A stretch of 64,000 bases of DNA from Podocnemis expansa (taxonomy: Eukaryota > Chordata > Testudines > Podocnemididae). The DNA is taken from positions 8,780,579 to 8,844,578 of the forward strand of contig ML682024.1 of NCBI GenBank assembly GCA_007922195.1, given 5' to 3'. Every line of letters starts with the position of its first letter. The first letter of the stretch is position 1. The translations under genes and the position numbers were made by a program. The notes beneath the pieces were generated by a model. That model was given only the letters and a program-made list of their open reading frames with translations. It was not told the DNA's origin and did no database searches. Shown here piece after piece: positions 22,535-33,889 of the stretch.

Positions 22535-24093
22535 GTAAATGACTGTGAAGCGTTTCTTTACTCTGGGGCCACTGTTAAGGGGAATGAGAGTCTGGGATGG
22601 GCAATAGCATTGTGTTTTGTCGCATTGACAATGGATGTGGAGGAAACACACAATAACACAGTAGGGTGACAGGTGTGTCCAAGGCAGAGCATCCCTGCTG
22701 CTCTCCCAGACTTTAGCCAGCATTGCTGAGTTGGGCAACATCTTTGCAGGGCAGGGAAATGTCTCTTTCCAAGGGCCATACGAAACCCTTCTGTGGGGAA
22801 AGACTTTCACCTGGAGTTCATTGAGCATGCCTGCTAAATCCTGCATTTAGGGAATTATTTCCTCCATCTCCACTCACTATGTTTGTTGTTGCTCTGGCTG
22901 GAGGCACCAGATGGAATTATCACACCTGGACTCACAAGTTCTTTCTCTCTCTCTAATTAGTTATTCAAGCTCCATACTCCAGTCCTGGAATGGATGTGTC
23001 ACAAACAACTGGTGGGCAAATTTATGCCTGAGACCTGTAGTCAGGGAGCCAATGCCCCCCTGCACTACCAAACTGAACCCATGACAAGGGGTGATGGCAG
23101 CTGTCATCTGTACCTTAGGCACAGGAGCTCTTGGCTAGTACCTGGGACTGCAAAGAGCACCGAGAAGTCAATAACACCCAGTGACTGAGCTGCTCCTACA
23201 GTCCAGGGTCTTCTGGCTCATAGCTCAATGTCATCCCAGCTCTGGGTCACGTGTGGACTGTCCATGCCCAAAGACAAATTCTCTTCAGGGAATTTGGCTG
23301 CCCAATGCCCATGACATGTGGGACAATTAGCATTTCTAATGGTGGTAGGATGAGCCCTTATAGGGTGGTTCCCACCGAGGGACAGCCAACCCCACGTTCT
23401 TCTTAATCATCACTGCACAGGCCAGGCAGACAGTAGTGGAGAGAAATCAGATTCTCAGCTCACAGACACAGCTCTTGAGTCAGATCCAGGGATGAAGACT
23501 GACTCTGTGCCCCTCCCCCCAATTCTCCCCTTGTTGCATAGAGATTTTGGAGCAAATTTCCTGCTTGGAAAACTGTTCTGCCAGCAGCAGTTACCAGATT
23601 CAACAGGGGGGACCAGATATCATGGTCCATGACATGTTTTTCACAGCCATGAAGTTTGTAGGGCCCTACTTATACCCCTTTCTATCCTTTTCTGAGGACA
23701 CAGCTGGTGCTAAGACCTCCTGCTAGGCCCTCTGCTCAGGGCTGGCTTGTCTCTGTGCTGAACGTCCAGCCACACTTCAGATGGGAGATATGGTCTGGGT
23801 TTCCATGTCTCTCACAAGTTCTGGTGGGTCGTTTGCAGAGTTCTGGCACAGCCTGAGCAAACTTGGGCAAAAGTGACTGTGCCAAGTAATGGGAGGAATC
23901 TCCCCAATAGTTTCTATCACTTAGGTATTTGGTCTGGGAGAATCCCTACAACATAATCCCCCCTTAGATCCAGGTCTCTAGGAGCTCACATGGGATCCCT
24001 GCTACACAGCAGCAGCTCTGTGTCTAGTGCTGACACTGCAGTCCCACACACTGTTTTGGAGACAGCCATCACCATGTCCCTTTTCATGTTACA
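22535..24093. other. Intron of receptor B, partly matching unit D
   Basis: 22535-22860 is the inverted counterpart of 42300-42660. No coding sequence recognised in the rest. Confidence 0.5.
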
Positions 24094-24240
24094 GGGGTGG
24101 ACACCTTCCTCATCATCCTGGCTGTCCGCTGCACCCTGGTGTCTGCACTGAACCTGTCATCATCTTCATGCTGGAGAAATGAAGTCTGCCCGAGTTTGTG
24201 GGGCTAGAGAAGACTTGCAGGACGGAGCAGCAGTATTTTT
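24094..24240 (+). pseudogene. Receptor B transmembrane exon, frameshifted
   Basis: The acceptor GTTACAG ends at 24093. The motif AVRCTLVSA keeps the Arg codon (CGC, 24127-24129), then a deletion and an extra base break the frame before the sequence equivalent to VIIFMLEK. It serves as evidence that Arg is the ancestral state. Confidence 0.85.
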
Positions 24241-24834
24241 GAAGGGACGAAAAGACAGCTTCCCCACTGACCAGCTGTCATATCATAGGGATGATCACAG
24301 GGGAGTCAGGTAGCCATAGGGGAGAACAGAGCATTGGTAGATTCCACCTGTAAACAGTCAAGGATTAAACTTGGGGCATCCCGGGGCAGGGCAGAAAATG
24401 GAGTTCCCCTGCCCCTGCCCTGTGGGGAACGTAGATGAATTTCCTTTGAAATCCTCAGGAATTAAAGTTTAGCTTTTTACCAACAAACAGAAAACGTGAA
24501 AACTGAGGAGAGAAATATCAGTTTTGGTAACTGGATAACTGAACATTTCAAGCTGAAACCTCCCAAAAACTGAAAAATTTTGAGGCTTTTCTTTTTCAGA
24601 CACAGTATCTTCTCTTCCTCTTCAGCATGGCTCTGTATCATCATCACTGGATCTTAATGTACGTTTAGCCTTTGCACAAATAGGGTATGTCTCTTTCAAC
24701 AGACATGATTTCACTTAGCAAGATGGTAGGGGACCAATGCAGGGATCCCTGGAGAAGGCTCTCTGGCCTGGGTTGTGGAGATGCTCAGATGAGATAGTCT
24801 CATTGGTTCCTTCTGGCCTTTAAATATATTGTAA
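24241..24834. other. 3' flank of receptor B
   Basis: Shows AT-rich self-similar sequence ('ctgaaaaattttgaggcttt') related to 41080-41220 and 53130-53170. No gene seen. Confidence 0.35.
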
Positions 24835-25965
24835 GGCAGGCTTAGAAGCTGTGCCTAACGGCTTCTGAAGGGAGGCAAGTAATCTTCATGGGTCCTGTAT
24901 TAGCATAATCATAAAGAGCACTATTAGCTATTAGCATAGTGGGGGCAGGGCACAGCAGGTAATGGTATTTGGGGTTAATCTGATCACAAATCTGTCAATA
25001 TCTGCAATTCTACTGAAGGGAAATATGAAATACTGTCTGTTGTGATATGCTACTCTCTGCTTGATCCAAATCTGTTTGGGTTAGTTAATGGGTAAAAATT
25101 ATCTCTAGCTAAAAAGAGACTTGTGAGAGAGGCCACTGGCTATTTCAGCCTGGAAAAGTTTAAGAGAGGGGTGGGGTTTGCATAGCTTCTTCTTAAGTAA
25201 TGCCTGAGGTATTTTGCCTCAACCTGTAACCCCACTCTGAAATGATAGATCTAGCTAGGCTTGTTTTAGAGGCCTTTTCTTTGTTATTTTAATGAAAGTA
25301 GCTATTTGCAGTTACTTGAGGCCTATGAGCTGAAATGAATAAGAGAGGCAAACTCCCTTTGAGCTGAAATCACTGAAGAGGAGCAGCAGATGGAGTGACC
25401 ACGGGGTGAGCTAGTGGATGGTGAGAACAGGCAATGGAAAATTGGGCGGTGTGAGTGACTGGTGGGTGGGGCTGATGGACAGGGAGAGTGGTCAGTGGCA
25501 AGCTGGGCAGCTGAGTGACCAGTGGGCAGAGCCAGTGGACAGCTGACATGAAAGATGCTCCCTACATACCTTAGGGGTGGTTGGGAGCCTAGGTAGCACT
25601 GATTCTCCAGATCAGTGCCAATTTTGCTAGTAAGTCTTGTCTGTTCTGTTATGTGGGGTGGGTTGTTGGGAACCTTGCACTGTACTGATTTCCTAGATTA
25701 ATGCTGATTTCTGTTACTTGGCTTTTATATTCAGTTTTTACTACTGTTAAAAGTTCTGTATACTACACTCATCTCATGCTTGCAAGTGGGGAAGCCTTAC
25801 TCCCTTGGAATGCCCAGCGAATACTGCATGATTTCCCAGAAATCTGGGTGGGGGCTGGAGCTGGTTGGCAGTGTCACATTATTTGGAAATGCCTAGATAT
25901 AGAACCTGGCTCTTGTCCTGCCATCTTGCCCTAGCAGAAGGGTTACATGTGATTATGACAATAAA
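24835..25965 (+). repeat. Roughly 1.2-kb repeat unit, inverted partner at 56640-57900
   Basis: It starts 'aggcttagaagctgtgccta' and ends 'tagcagaagggttac'. The reverse complement of 56640-57900 follows it collinearly ('ggtatttggggttaatctga', 'tctgtcaatatctgcaattc', 'gggggctggagctggttgg'). Inside, 25395-25550 is a minisatellite of 'gtgactggtgggtggggctg'-type units of about 35-40 bp. It has no coding sequence. It could be an LTR-like or other interspersed element. Confidence 0.75.
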
Positions 25966-26777
25966 CTGCTCTGAAAACCTCATGACAACAGCAGAAAGAG
26001 GGAGAAAGAGAGACTGAGACAGAGTTATAAGGAGGCAGGTTAACATAAGGACAAAAATAAAATTGTGAAAGTGGCTGGTTCAGTCCCACATCACAGTGTG
26101 TGAGACACCCCTATCCCAATGGGCTGCTAGCTCAGAGTCAGGCCTAGGAGAAGTCACTGCTGGGTGTGGGGAAAGATGTATTTATAGGAGACTCTGGTTC
26201 ATCAGTGAAAAGTGCCCAGCCACCATCTCAAGACTATCCACCTGTGCATCAATTGTTCTAGAAAGTTGCTCTGCAAAACAGCTGTCCCTAACTGTACTCC
26301 TGACAAATTTGCTGTGAGGCTGTCTCCTGTTTGGTGTCCCCCAGAAGTGCTCATGGCTAGTCATAAGACTTTCTCTCCTCCCCACATGTTCCTATGACCT
26401 TTTGCCTTGGTTTCCCCACTTGTTCAGTCACACAGATTCTGGCTTCCTACCTGCAGAGAGGTTCCTACTGGATGCTCTCTTCCACCTGCCTTGTGTTCTT
26501 ACCCACCCACTAGTACCCTGATGCCCATCTCACAACAGAGACAGCAGATTGTCAGCAGCCCAGTATAGGGAAGGGGGGGGGCAACTAGGGCAGGATGAGC
26601 GGAAGTGGCTGGAGCTTGAGTTGGAGGATGGGGTGGATGGAGACTAAGAAGGTGGGGTAGCCAGTGCAATCCCATGATAGCTGTTTGTGAGAGTGAAATG
26701 AACACCAGGTCCCACTGATGTTATTCTTAAGCCCATAGGGTGAAGGAGAGCTGCATCCTTCTTGCCGGGGACTGGCA
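25966..26777. other. Intergenic, no gene recognised
   Basis: A purine-rich stretch at 25990-26030; otherwise nothing recognisable on either strand. Confidence 0.35.
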
Positions 26778-26966
26778 ACCAGAGTAGAGTCAAAATGTTC
26801 AGGCTCATCCAACATCTCAGGCCTCCCAGTCACCCAGTGACCTTTCAGCCTGGCACAGCTGTGCCTTTAGCCAGAGGGCTTCCCTGATTCATGTGCAGGG
26901 AAATGGGACAGGGTAATGTTACTTTAATGACATGTTTAGACTCAAACAAACAAACCAGGCTGTGAT
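26778..26966 (+). repeat. Direct repeat, left copy
   Basis: Matches 28560-28712 in the same orientation, sharing AAAATGTTCAGGCTC, AAATGGGACAGGGT and 'atgttactttaatgacatgt'. The copies are about 1.78 kb apart. Confidence 0.75.
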
Positions 26967-28559
26967 GTTCCCTTCCAAGAATCTGGTCTGGGGTGCTGCT
27001 TTGCCCCCTCCCCCCGATCACCACTCCTTGGATCCTGACTTACCCCCCTTTGCCAGGTGACCACTCACTCCTGGGTCAGTCAACACCAGCTTCCTGCATG
27101 TAATCAGTCCCAGGCAGTGGATGTCCACTCTCCAGCCACTCAGGAGATGGTCCCGCAATGAGCACCCCCAACCCCACATTCCATGCTGGGAACTTCCATC
27201 CTACAGGGATGTCACACTGGGAACTTCCATCTTTCCAATCACTGTAGGCTCATAGACACCGGTTTGCCCCCTTATCAAAGAAACAAGAATGCCCAAGCTC
27301 TGCTCTTTCATACTTTCTAAAGTTCATGCAGCTTTCGATAAAACAAACACTAGTTTATTGATTAGAACATGATTTTAAGTGAGTATATAGCAAATCAATG
27401 AACAATCATTTAATAAATCAGTTGGGGTTAGTCACTATGAAATAGAAATATAGGATGCATTCTTACCTAAACTTCATTGTCCAGTCTTGCTCTCTACCTT
27501 GCCCACATGACTGGCCTGGCCCGTGATGATTTTGAACCAGCCTTTGCTTTCCTGGACATGTGGATGGGTTCAGTCCCTTGGAGTTGTTTCAAGATGGAGT
27601 TTCTCTGGCAAAATGTTCATTTATTTTCTCTATGCATGTGCATTTTCCTTTTCAACCCCCCCACCCCTTTCTTCTCTCAGATTATCTTTGTTAGGCCTGA
27701 GCCAGGGAGCTCATTTGGCATTGTCTTTGTCATGTATCTCTTTCACCTCCATACTGTGAGCCAGCCCAATGATCTGTTTCCCCCTGAACCATATGAAAAA
27801 CCTGGGAACATGTTTCACATCTGTACACATACACGATGCTGCAGGAGACATGATATCAACACAATAATGCAGAGCATGTTATGAGAATTCAAAAAGGAAC
27901 CTTGCATGGCACATTTTGCATCAAACTATACAACTATATGGCAGTGTCAAAGAAAAACAGCTGAACCCAAATTTGGGTGCAAACCAACAGCTAATTGCTT
28001 TATTACAGAACGAAACGAAATGAAACAAAACAAAACAAAGCAAAAAATACACACTGCAGTGGGGGAGAGAGCAGTTAGGTGCTGGTCTCTGCCCCTGAGA
28101 TGCATTACAGAAACTTTTATAGCTTAACAGCAACCTTAACATACATGCATATACATAGGTAAATGTAACAAAATCTAACATTCTCTAATTGATACAAACT
28201 GATATTATTTCCTTAAAAGGAACCAAGGTCAACAGAAAAAGAATCTCACATAACAATTTAACAGTGTCAGAGTTAATACCATCTAAGCAGGTTTGATAAG
28301 AGAATGTTTAGTATAAGTCAAGGATGTCAGCGAAACTGTTGGAGAAAAACTGTCTGGAGCAGGCAGGCACAGAGAGACACTAAAGTCCTGCAGGCCGGCA
28401 GTTTTTCACATTATCTCTAATGGCATTTTGAGTGCATTCTTTTACAATTTTTCTCCTCAGGCCTACTGAGCCATCTGTGTCTTAACACTGTCAGGACTCA
28501 GCTACGGAATTTTTCCACAGCAGGAGTGAATAGAAATGTTACACAGATCATAGCACGGT
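26967..28559. other. Sequence between the two direct repeats
   Basis: No retroviral or other coding motifs recognised. Contains a tandem pair of 'gggaacttccatc' (27190-27230) and an A-rich GAAACAAAACAAAAC run near 28020. Confidence 0.35.
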
Positions 28560-28712
28560 GACCAGGGTGTAGGCAAAATGTTCAGGCTCTTCCAACATCC
28601 CAGGCCCCTCTGTGTCTTAGCCAGGGGTTGCCCTGGTCCCCACATACTGAAATGGGACAGGGTGATGTTACTTTAATGATATGTTTAGACTCAAAAAAGC
28701 AAACTAGACTTC
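28560..28712 (+). repeat. Direct repeat, right copy
   Basis: Partner of 26778-26966. Ends at about 'gcaaactagacttcttc'. Confidence 0.75.
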
Positions 28713-28929
28713 TTCAGTTGTCAGTCTTCCAGCCCTAAATAGAGATGCTGTGTCTGTGGTGAGGAAGGGGGAGATGCAGGGCAGGAAATGGGGAGCAGTC
28801 ACAAATATCTGACCCAGTGAGGGAACAGAGCATGTTAGAGACAGGATGCACTGTCTTTGTTGCCTGTGCTGTACAGACCTCAAGGTGCCTGGGAGCAGGA
28901 AGAGGGGCTGACCATCCACCGTGGGGAGC

Positions 28930-29104
28930 AGTCAGGGGCAGATTGGCATGGAGAGAGGCATCAGAGCTTCCCTTCTGCTGAAGTCATACAGGGCAGAGGA
29001 GCAGGAGAGAGTTGGGAGTGACTGAGTATTGTCGCCTCCGGAACCCAACAGCAGCAGAAGCTACTGGGCTGTTTCCAACCAGATCAGTTCCCCACACTGT
29101 CCCA
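28930..29104 (+). promoter_or_regulatory. Conserved 5' region of receptor C
   Basis: Parts of this stretch (GAGTGACTG, then AGCAGAAGCTACTGGG just before the ATG) recur ahead of exon 1 in unit B (16857-17017) and unit D (49425-49690). It probably holds the 5' untranslated region and core promoter. No TATA box stands out. Confidence 0.45.
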
Positions 29105-29135
29105 ATGATCCTGCCTCTGTGCTTCTTGCTTCTCA
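29105..29135 (+). CDS. Receptor C exon 1 (signal peptide, part 1)
   Basis: ATG ATC CTG CCT CTG TGC opens MILPLCFLLL. The donor GTGAGT at 29136 leaves one base of the next codon (phase 1). This is the only in-frame ATG that lines up with unit D. Confidence 0.85.
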
Positions 29136-32100
29136 GTGAGTACCCGGGAACCCTGCAATAATTCGTGGCAGGTTAGGGGGAAACAGAACCAAGAGCAGCC
29201 CCTGGCCCAGACTGTCAACAAATCCCCTTTCGTGGAGAGAAATGGGCACCAGCAGAAATAGTGAGTGTGCGAGCTAGTGGGCTAGATCCAGAAAGTGTCA
29301 CTCCAATGGACACTTGCCAGCTGGTGACTCCAGTGGTCCTCCACTGATTAACAATGCCAGTTTATACCCCCTGAAGATCTGATCTTGTGGAACGTGGAGG
29401 GGAAAGGCGGGTCTAGCTCAGTTAAGGTCTAGGTGAGTGAAGAATCTTCTGTGCCTCAGATCTATTGTCCAGCCTGGTAGGCTTCCAGAAAAACAGAAAT
29501 AAGGAATGACTTTTCTGTCTATCAAAGACAGCTTTTGTCCTAAGGGGAACCTTAAAAACAGGGATTATTTTATCTCCAGCCCTAACCATGTGGCACCTTT
29601 CTATTCCCAGCACCAAATCCCAGCAGCCACGAAATCTGCTCAGCTCCAGGTGAGTCCGTTTGTTTGTCGGCTCATGCCCAGACACACTCACGCCTCTATT
29701 TTCTATCATGCCAGACAGATTTGTATTGACAGAAAAGGACTTCCAGGTGCAGAAGATTAATTATTACTGTTACTAAAAAATTGAGAAGGCCTGTGGCACT
29801 TATAAAGACTAACAAATTTATTAGTGGATGAGCTTATGTGAGTTCTAACCCACTTCCTCAGCTGCATGAAAGGAAAACTGCAATATGTTAGAGTGACCCT
29901 TGCCTCCTAGGATAACCACCTAAAAATGCAAATATCAGGGCAGGCTGCAAGAAGGAGGGAAGGTTCTCCCAGCACTGGTAGGTTACCTGAAGATAAACTT
30001 CCCCAACTAGTCACAAACAATGCTTCTGACATCAAGAAGCTCCTGCAGCCTCTAGCTTTGAGCACCAGCCCTAGATACTGTCCAGGGTGGGCTGGCTAAG
30101 GACTCAGGGCAGTGGCCTGGGGACCCAGTGCCCATACCCTTTGGGCTCAGGGAAGTGTAAGTCATGGGATCAGGTCACACTGTAACAGCAAATCAAAGTA
30201 GTAGTTAAGATTCAAACACTGGGGAACAGCATAGAGGAAGATGAGGTCAAATCACCTGTTGTAATGAGAAAACAATCCAAAGTCCTTATTTAGTCCTGAA
30301 TTGACAGAGTCAAATTTGCATGTGAATTCCAATTCTGTAGTTTCTCTTTGAAGAGGGGTGTTGACCCTGTGTTCCATGCATGTGCAATCGCACCCATTGC
30401 TCACACAGGGCCATGTATCCCACATGACATTCACAGCCTGCTCATCATGATCTCCTGTACCCACCTCCTGCTCTCAGCCCCGTTAGCAGCTGTCTCTTGC
30501 TAGAGATCCCTGTTGCAGCCTCAGGGAATTGTAGATGATTGCACAGTGACCTCACAGGCATCACAAGGGATTGTGGGAAGAGATGTCAAATTCACCAAAC
30601 CCCACAGTACCGCAACACCCTGGGGAACATGCCAGGCTGCTGGGGGGGTATCCCATAATTTCCCCACAGCCCATGAGCCATGTAGCAGCTGCAAGCTGCT
30701 TCCATTGCAACCAGCGTCCTTTGGCAAATTGCTCCCTGAGGTCTCCCTGGACCAGATGCCACCGATGGTCCCATTGACAGCTTTCACCCATTCCTCTTCC
30801 CAGGTCGTCTTCCTGCACCCACCCTCTACCTCAACAGGATGTTCGCTCAGCCAGGGGACTCTGTGATACTTCTGTGCTCTGTGTTCTTCCGAGTCCCAGT
30901 CAGCCGCATTGTCTTCTGTAAGGACGGGGAGGAAATTTCATCCCAGATGGGTTTATTGGAGAAATCCACCTATGACTATGTCCATGCAATGTCCAGGAAC
31001 AGCTCTGGAAATTACTTCTGTGGATATGAGACCAAAGCCAACAAGAACCAGGTGATCAAATCCCAGCTCAGCCTGGTTCAGCACCTCATCATGACCACTA
31101 AGGGTGGTGAACAGAGTAAGTGTAACTAATCCTCCATGCCATGGCAGAGAAAATTCAGATGCAGCTAGCTCAGTCATGGGGTGGCAGGTGCAAAGTTGGT
31201 TGTTATATTTCATATATAGAACAGTTCATTGATAGAGATACAACACCCACTTTGTTGGTGTGTCACACAACTATTAGTGAAACAGCAGTGGGAGGCTGGT
31301 TCACAGGACTCCTGGATTTAATTCCTGGCTCTGGGAGCAAACTGTGGCTAATGTCAGAGGCAACATAGGCATGCACATTACCTCTGAAAGATAAAAAGAC
31401 ATACTGCATGAAATTGGGGTTTGCCATAGTAGTGATTTTGTGGTATTCTTCATTTGAAGGCATGGCTGTGCTGTGGTTCTCCTTGCCCTCGCTTGCACAG
31501 GCCAAGCTGGCAGTGGCGAAGAGGAGTCAGACCCCACAGTTTATGGAGACAGCTCTTGGACCAGATTGTGGGGATCTGAGCCTGGCTCTGTGCCACCATC
31601 TCTCCCCTTGCTGCGTAGAGACTTAGAGTTGCTTGAGCACACAGCCCCATCACATGACGTGCTGTGCCAACCATGTGAGCCCAAGCCTGGATGAGGATGC
31701 AGGGGTCTCTCCCACAAATCAGATCTCTGATGGTGTGCCACAGATGATTGTCTGATTAGAGGGCAGGGAAATCCTGGCTCAGGGCTCCCTCGCATATTTG
31801 CACCCTGCAGAGCTTCAACCTTAGTGAAAGGTTCTGGGGAGGTCAATGAAAGAAGGTTTTTTTTAAATGGACAGTGACATCCTTGCAGAATCTGCAGTGG
31901 GGAATTTCAATGTGAAACTCAGGGTGAGAGACCACAGACCAGCTCCTCTGCTAGTGTAAACTGGCAAAGCCCTCTGGACTCCAATGAAGGGATGCTCATT
32001 TACACATTTGGAGATCAGGCTCCAGTGACTGATCCACTGACTCAGATAGCTGCTCTGTCTGAGCTTGGAGGCTGCAGGCATAGGGTTACCAGACAGGGCC

Positions 32101-33498
32101 AGCGCTGGAGATCGTGCCCCCCCCCCCCCCCCGCAGCAAAGCGACGGCAGCACAGATGAGTGACCTCATGAGGGGAGCGCCATGGCGCTGTCCCTTTTTG
32201 ACACCCCTCAAAATGCCGGCGTCCCCCTGTTACGCAGGGGCTGCTTACCGCCTAGCGCCGTCCCTGTTACCAGATGTCGGGCAAAAGGAGGACATGTCCT
32301 CCCTTTTACCTTCACGTCTGTTGTCCAGTAGGCATTTTAAAAATACATGATTTTGTCTGGCTTTTTACTTACAGGGGTCAAGGTATGCTGGAATGCCCTG
32401 GAACACCCTATCTTTGGGGGGAAGCATTCCAGGGCCCCCTTAAACCAGAATAGTATTACATTAATGCTACATTTGCTCCATGTGTCCTCTAATGTCCGCC
32501 TTTTTGTACTTCCCTGTCCACCTCTCTATCCTTTGGCATCTGCTAACCCTAAGATAGGCATCTCTCTGACACAGCTTGTTTCTCTTTCACTTTGTCACAC
32601 AGGCAGCAGTGGAGGAGCCGACCCACACAGCAGGACAGCACAGCACCATGGCACTGCTTATTTCCCACTTCCACTCTCCTGCCAAGGCTTTGTGCTGGCC
32701 CTTCTGCCCAGGGTCGGGTTGGGCCTGCCAGCCACACTGGGAGGGGGGCAATAAGACCTGAGCTGCAGTGTCTCTTCTTGGCTTTTGTGAGGCTTTTGCT
32801 GAGAGATCTGCTTTGCAGCCTGAGTGAACCAGGGCTGTTCCCTGCTCCTTTGGTTCCTCAGGACTGTCCGTGGACAAAGGGAAGAGTTTCCTCAACAGCC
32901 TCCATCACAGGCCTACTGTCAAGGGAATGTGCTCCCCCCCTGCGCACCCGCAACATGATTCCCTTTAGATCTAGCCCTCTGGAAGCTCACACCTGGTCCC
33001 CATTGCATGACAGCTGTTCTATGTCAATTTCCAAAGGGATAGCCATGTTAGTCTCATCCAGCAAAAAAAACAAGGAGTTGTGTGGCACTTTAAGATTAAC
33101 AGATCCTATGTTTTACCCCCCCTTTGCATTTATTTTCATTCCATTCTGTAAGTTCACCCATCTTCAAAGCATCTGATGAAGTGGGATTTTCTCCCAAGAA
33201 AGCTCATGCGAAAAATAAATCTGTTAGTCTTAAAGTACCACACAACTCCTTAGGTTTTTTTTAGCTGTTCTATGCCCCGTGCTGTCCCTGCAGTCCCACT
33301 CATTCTGGTTTGCACATTGTCACCATGTCACTTTCTTTCCATGTCGCAGGGCTGGCCATGTCATCCGCCATCTGGGTGGTTCGCTGTATCCTGGTCCTGC
33401 TCCTCCTGGTGTCTGCGCCAGTCATCACCTTTGTGCTGGAAAAAATGGGGCCTTCCCATCCTGCAAGGCTGGAGGGGACTCGTGAGGCAGATCAGTAG
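29105..33498 (+). CDS. Receptor C: single Ig-domain activating-type receptor, apparently intact
   Basis: Four exons, 29105-29135, 29611-29649, 30804-31115 and 33350-33498, join in phase 1 into 531 nt (176 residues). Residues 1-23 form a signal peptide spread over two exons. Residues 24-127 hold an Ig domain with Cys48 and Cys96 as the likely disulfide, an extra Cys62 in FCKDGEE, and a possible N-glycan at Asn89. The helix is at about 134-157, with Arg139 in AIWVVRCILVLLLLVSAP, followed by a 19-residue tail without a tyrosine motif. An Arg in this place usually recruits an FcR-gamma-type signalling adaptor, so it is inferred to be a myeloid or lymphoid activating receptor. The two-part signal exon layout resembles leukocyte-receptor-complex genes; the orthologue is unknown. 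Introns 2 and 3 carry Penelope-like insertions. Confidence 0.85.
29611..29649 (+). CDS. Receptor C exon 2 (signal peptide, part 2)
   Basis: 39 nt between CTATTCCCAG and GTGAGTCC. It completes TPNPSSHEICSAP in phase 1 and matches exon 2 of unit D in length and in the end EICSAP. Confidence 0.85.
29777..30464 (-). mobile_element. Penelope-like element fragment, antisense, in intron 2
   Basis: The left end is the reverse complement of the Penelope tail (CTGTGGCACTTATAAAGACT, AACAAATTTATTAG). The right part, on the minus strand, encodes LQRETTELEF and LFSHYNR, the same C-terminal motifs as at 16460-16560. The middle (29880-30240) is not clearly assigned. Stops are present outside the short frame. 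Confidence 0.7.
30804..31115 (+). CDS. Receptor C exon 3 (Ig domain)
   Basis: The acceptor CTTCCCAG ends at 30803. The exon has 312 nt with no stop, from RLPAPTLYLN to TTKGGEQ. The donor GTAAGT is at 31116. At the position where the Ig exons of unit D end (ACCA followed by GTAAGG), C reads ACCACTAAGG, so the old donor is lost and a site 18 nt further is used, adding six codons in frame. Confidence 0.85.
31290..31400 (+). repeat. MIR-like SINE in intron 3
   Basis: 'cacaggactcctggatttaa' and 'ttcctggctctgggagcaaa' followed by 'cattacctctgaaagat' fit the MIR order. Diverged. Confidence 0.5.
31401..32084. other. Intron 3 of receptor C
   Basis: No exon or stalk-like unit found. Short frames only. 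Confidence 0.4.
32085..32350. repeat. GC-rich interspersed repeat in intron 3
   Basis: Begins GGTTACCAGACAGGGCCAG with a poly-C run at 32118 and contains TGTTACCAGATGTCGGGC, so the opening motif recurs inside. No coding function. Confidence 0.5.
32351..33023. other. Intron 3 of receptor C, end part
   Basis: Frames on both strands are open by composition. 32990-33023 resembles 23990-24020 of receptor B. The insertion at 33024 follows. Confidence 0.4.
33024..33262. mobile_element. Penelope-like foldback insertion, 239 bp, with target-site duplication
   Basis: The left part (AGGGATAGCCATGTTAGTCT, GTGTGGCACTTTAAGATTAA) is the tail in antisense. The right part (GAAGTGGGATTTTCTCCC, then AAATAAATCTGTTAGTC) is the same tail in sense. 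AGCTGTTCTATG flanks it at 33012-33023 and 33263-33274. The equivalent place in unit B (24010-24040) is uninterrupted. Confidence 0.88.
33350..33498 (+). CDS. Receptor C exon 4 (transmembrane and tail)
   Basis: The acceptor TGTCGCAG ends at 33349, phase 1. It encodes the junction Arg128, LAMSSAIWVVRCILVLLLLV and the tail ending TREADQ, with TAG at 33496-33498. Arg139 is codon CGC at 33382-33384. Confidence 0.9.
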
Positions 33499-33889
33499 TG
33501 TCATGACGGGCTGAGAATGGGAGAACCACACTGACCATCTGTGAGCAGGGGAGTTGCCTGGGGATATACCAGCGCACAACTCTAAGCAGATGTTGGGAAA
33601 CACCACTGGTCAGTGCTGCACTATTGGCCCCTGCAATAACAACCTTTATCCAAACTTCTCCAGCCTCCTTCACGTCTCCTTCCCTTCGCCTTGTGGGGAC
33701 ACTGACAGTCACTCTGCCCTGCAGCAGTTGCAGAGCTCTGCTCACTAGCAGCCTGGCCAGGGCCATGCTGAGCCCTGTCAGAGCTAAACTCTGCCATGAA
33801 TTGCCCGACTCAGACAGCCCAGCCTGGCTTGTTCTTTCTGTACAAATAACCCCTGTGGCAGACAAGTAGTAGGCTTACAGGGCAAGAAT

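Larger units (their letters stand above)
17018..24240 (+). pseudogene. Receptor B: Ig-superfamily receptor pseudogene
   Basis: Five exons can be placed: 17018-17048, 18481-18519 (approximate), 19191-19470, 22490-22534 and 24094-24240. The start codon is GTG instead of ATG. The exon-1 donor is TTGAGT instead of GTGAGT, and the exon-2 donor is ATGAGT. The Ig exon has an in-frame TAG (19319-19321), and the transmembrane exon has lost about 12 bases and shifted frame. The Ig fold is still clear (FCKD, NYSCGY) and the TM Arg codon persists (24127-24129). It is the most decayed member. A CR1 fragment lies in intron 1 and a foldback element in the intron after the Ig exon. Confidence 0.9.

Noticed and set aside
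32592..33176. Plus-strand frame of 194 codons in intron 3 of receptor C
   Set aside because: It ends inside a young Penelope-like insertion and resembles no protein.
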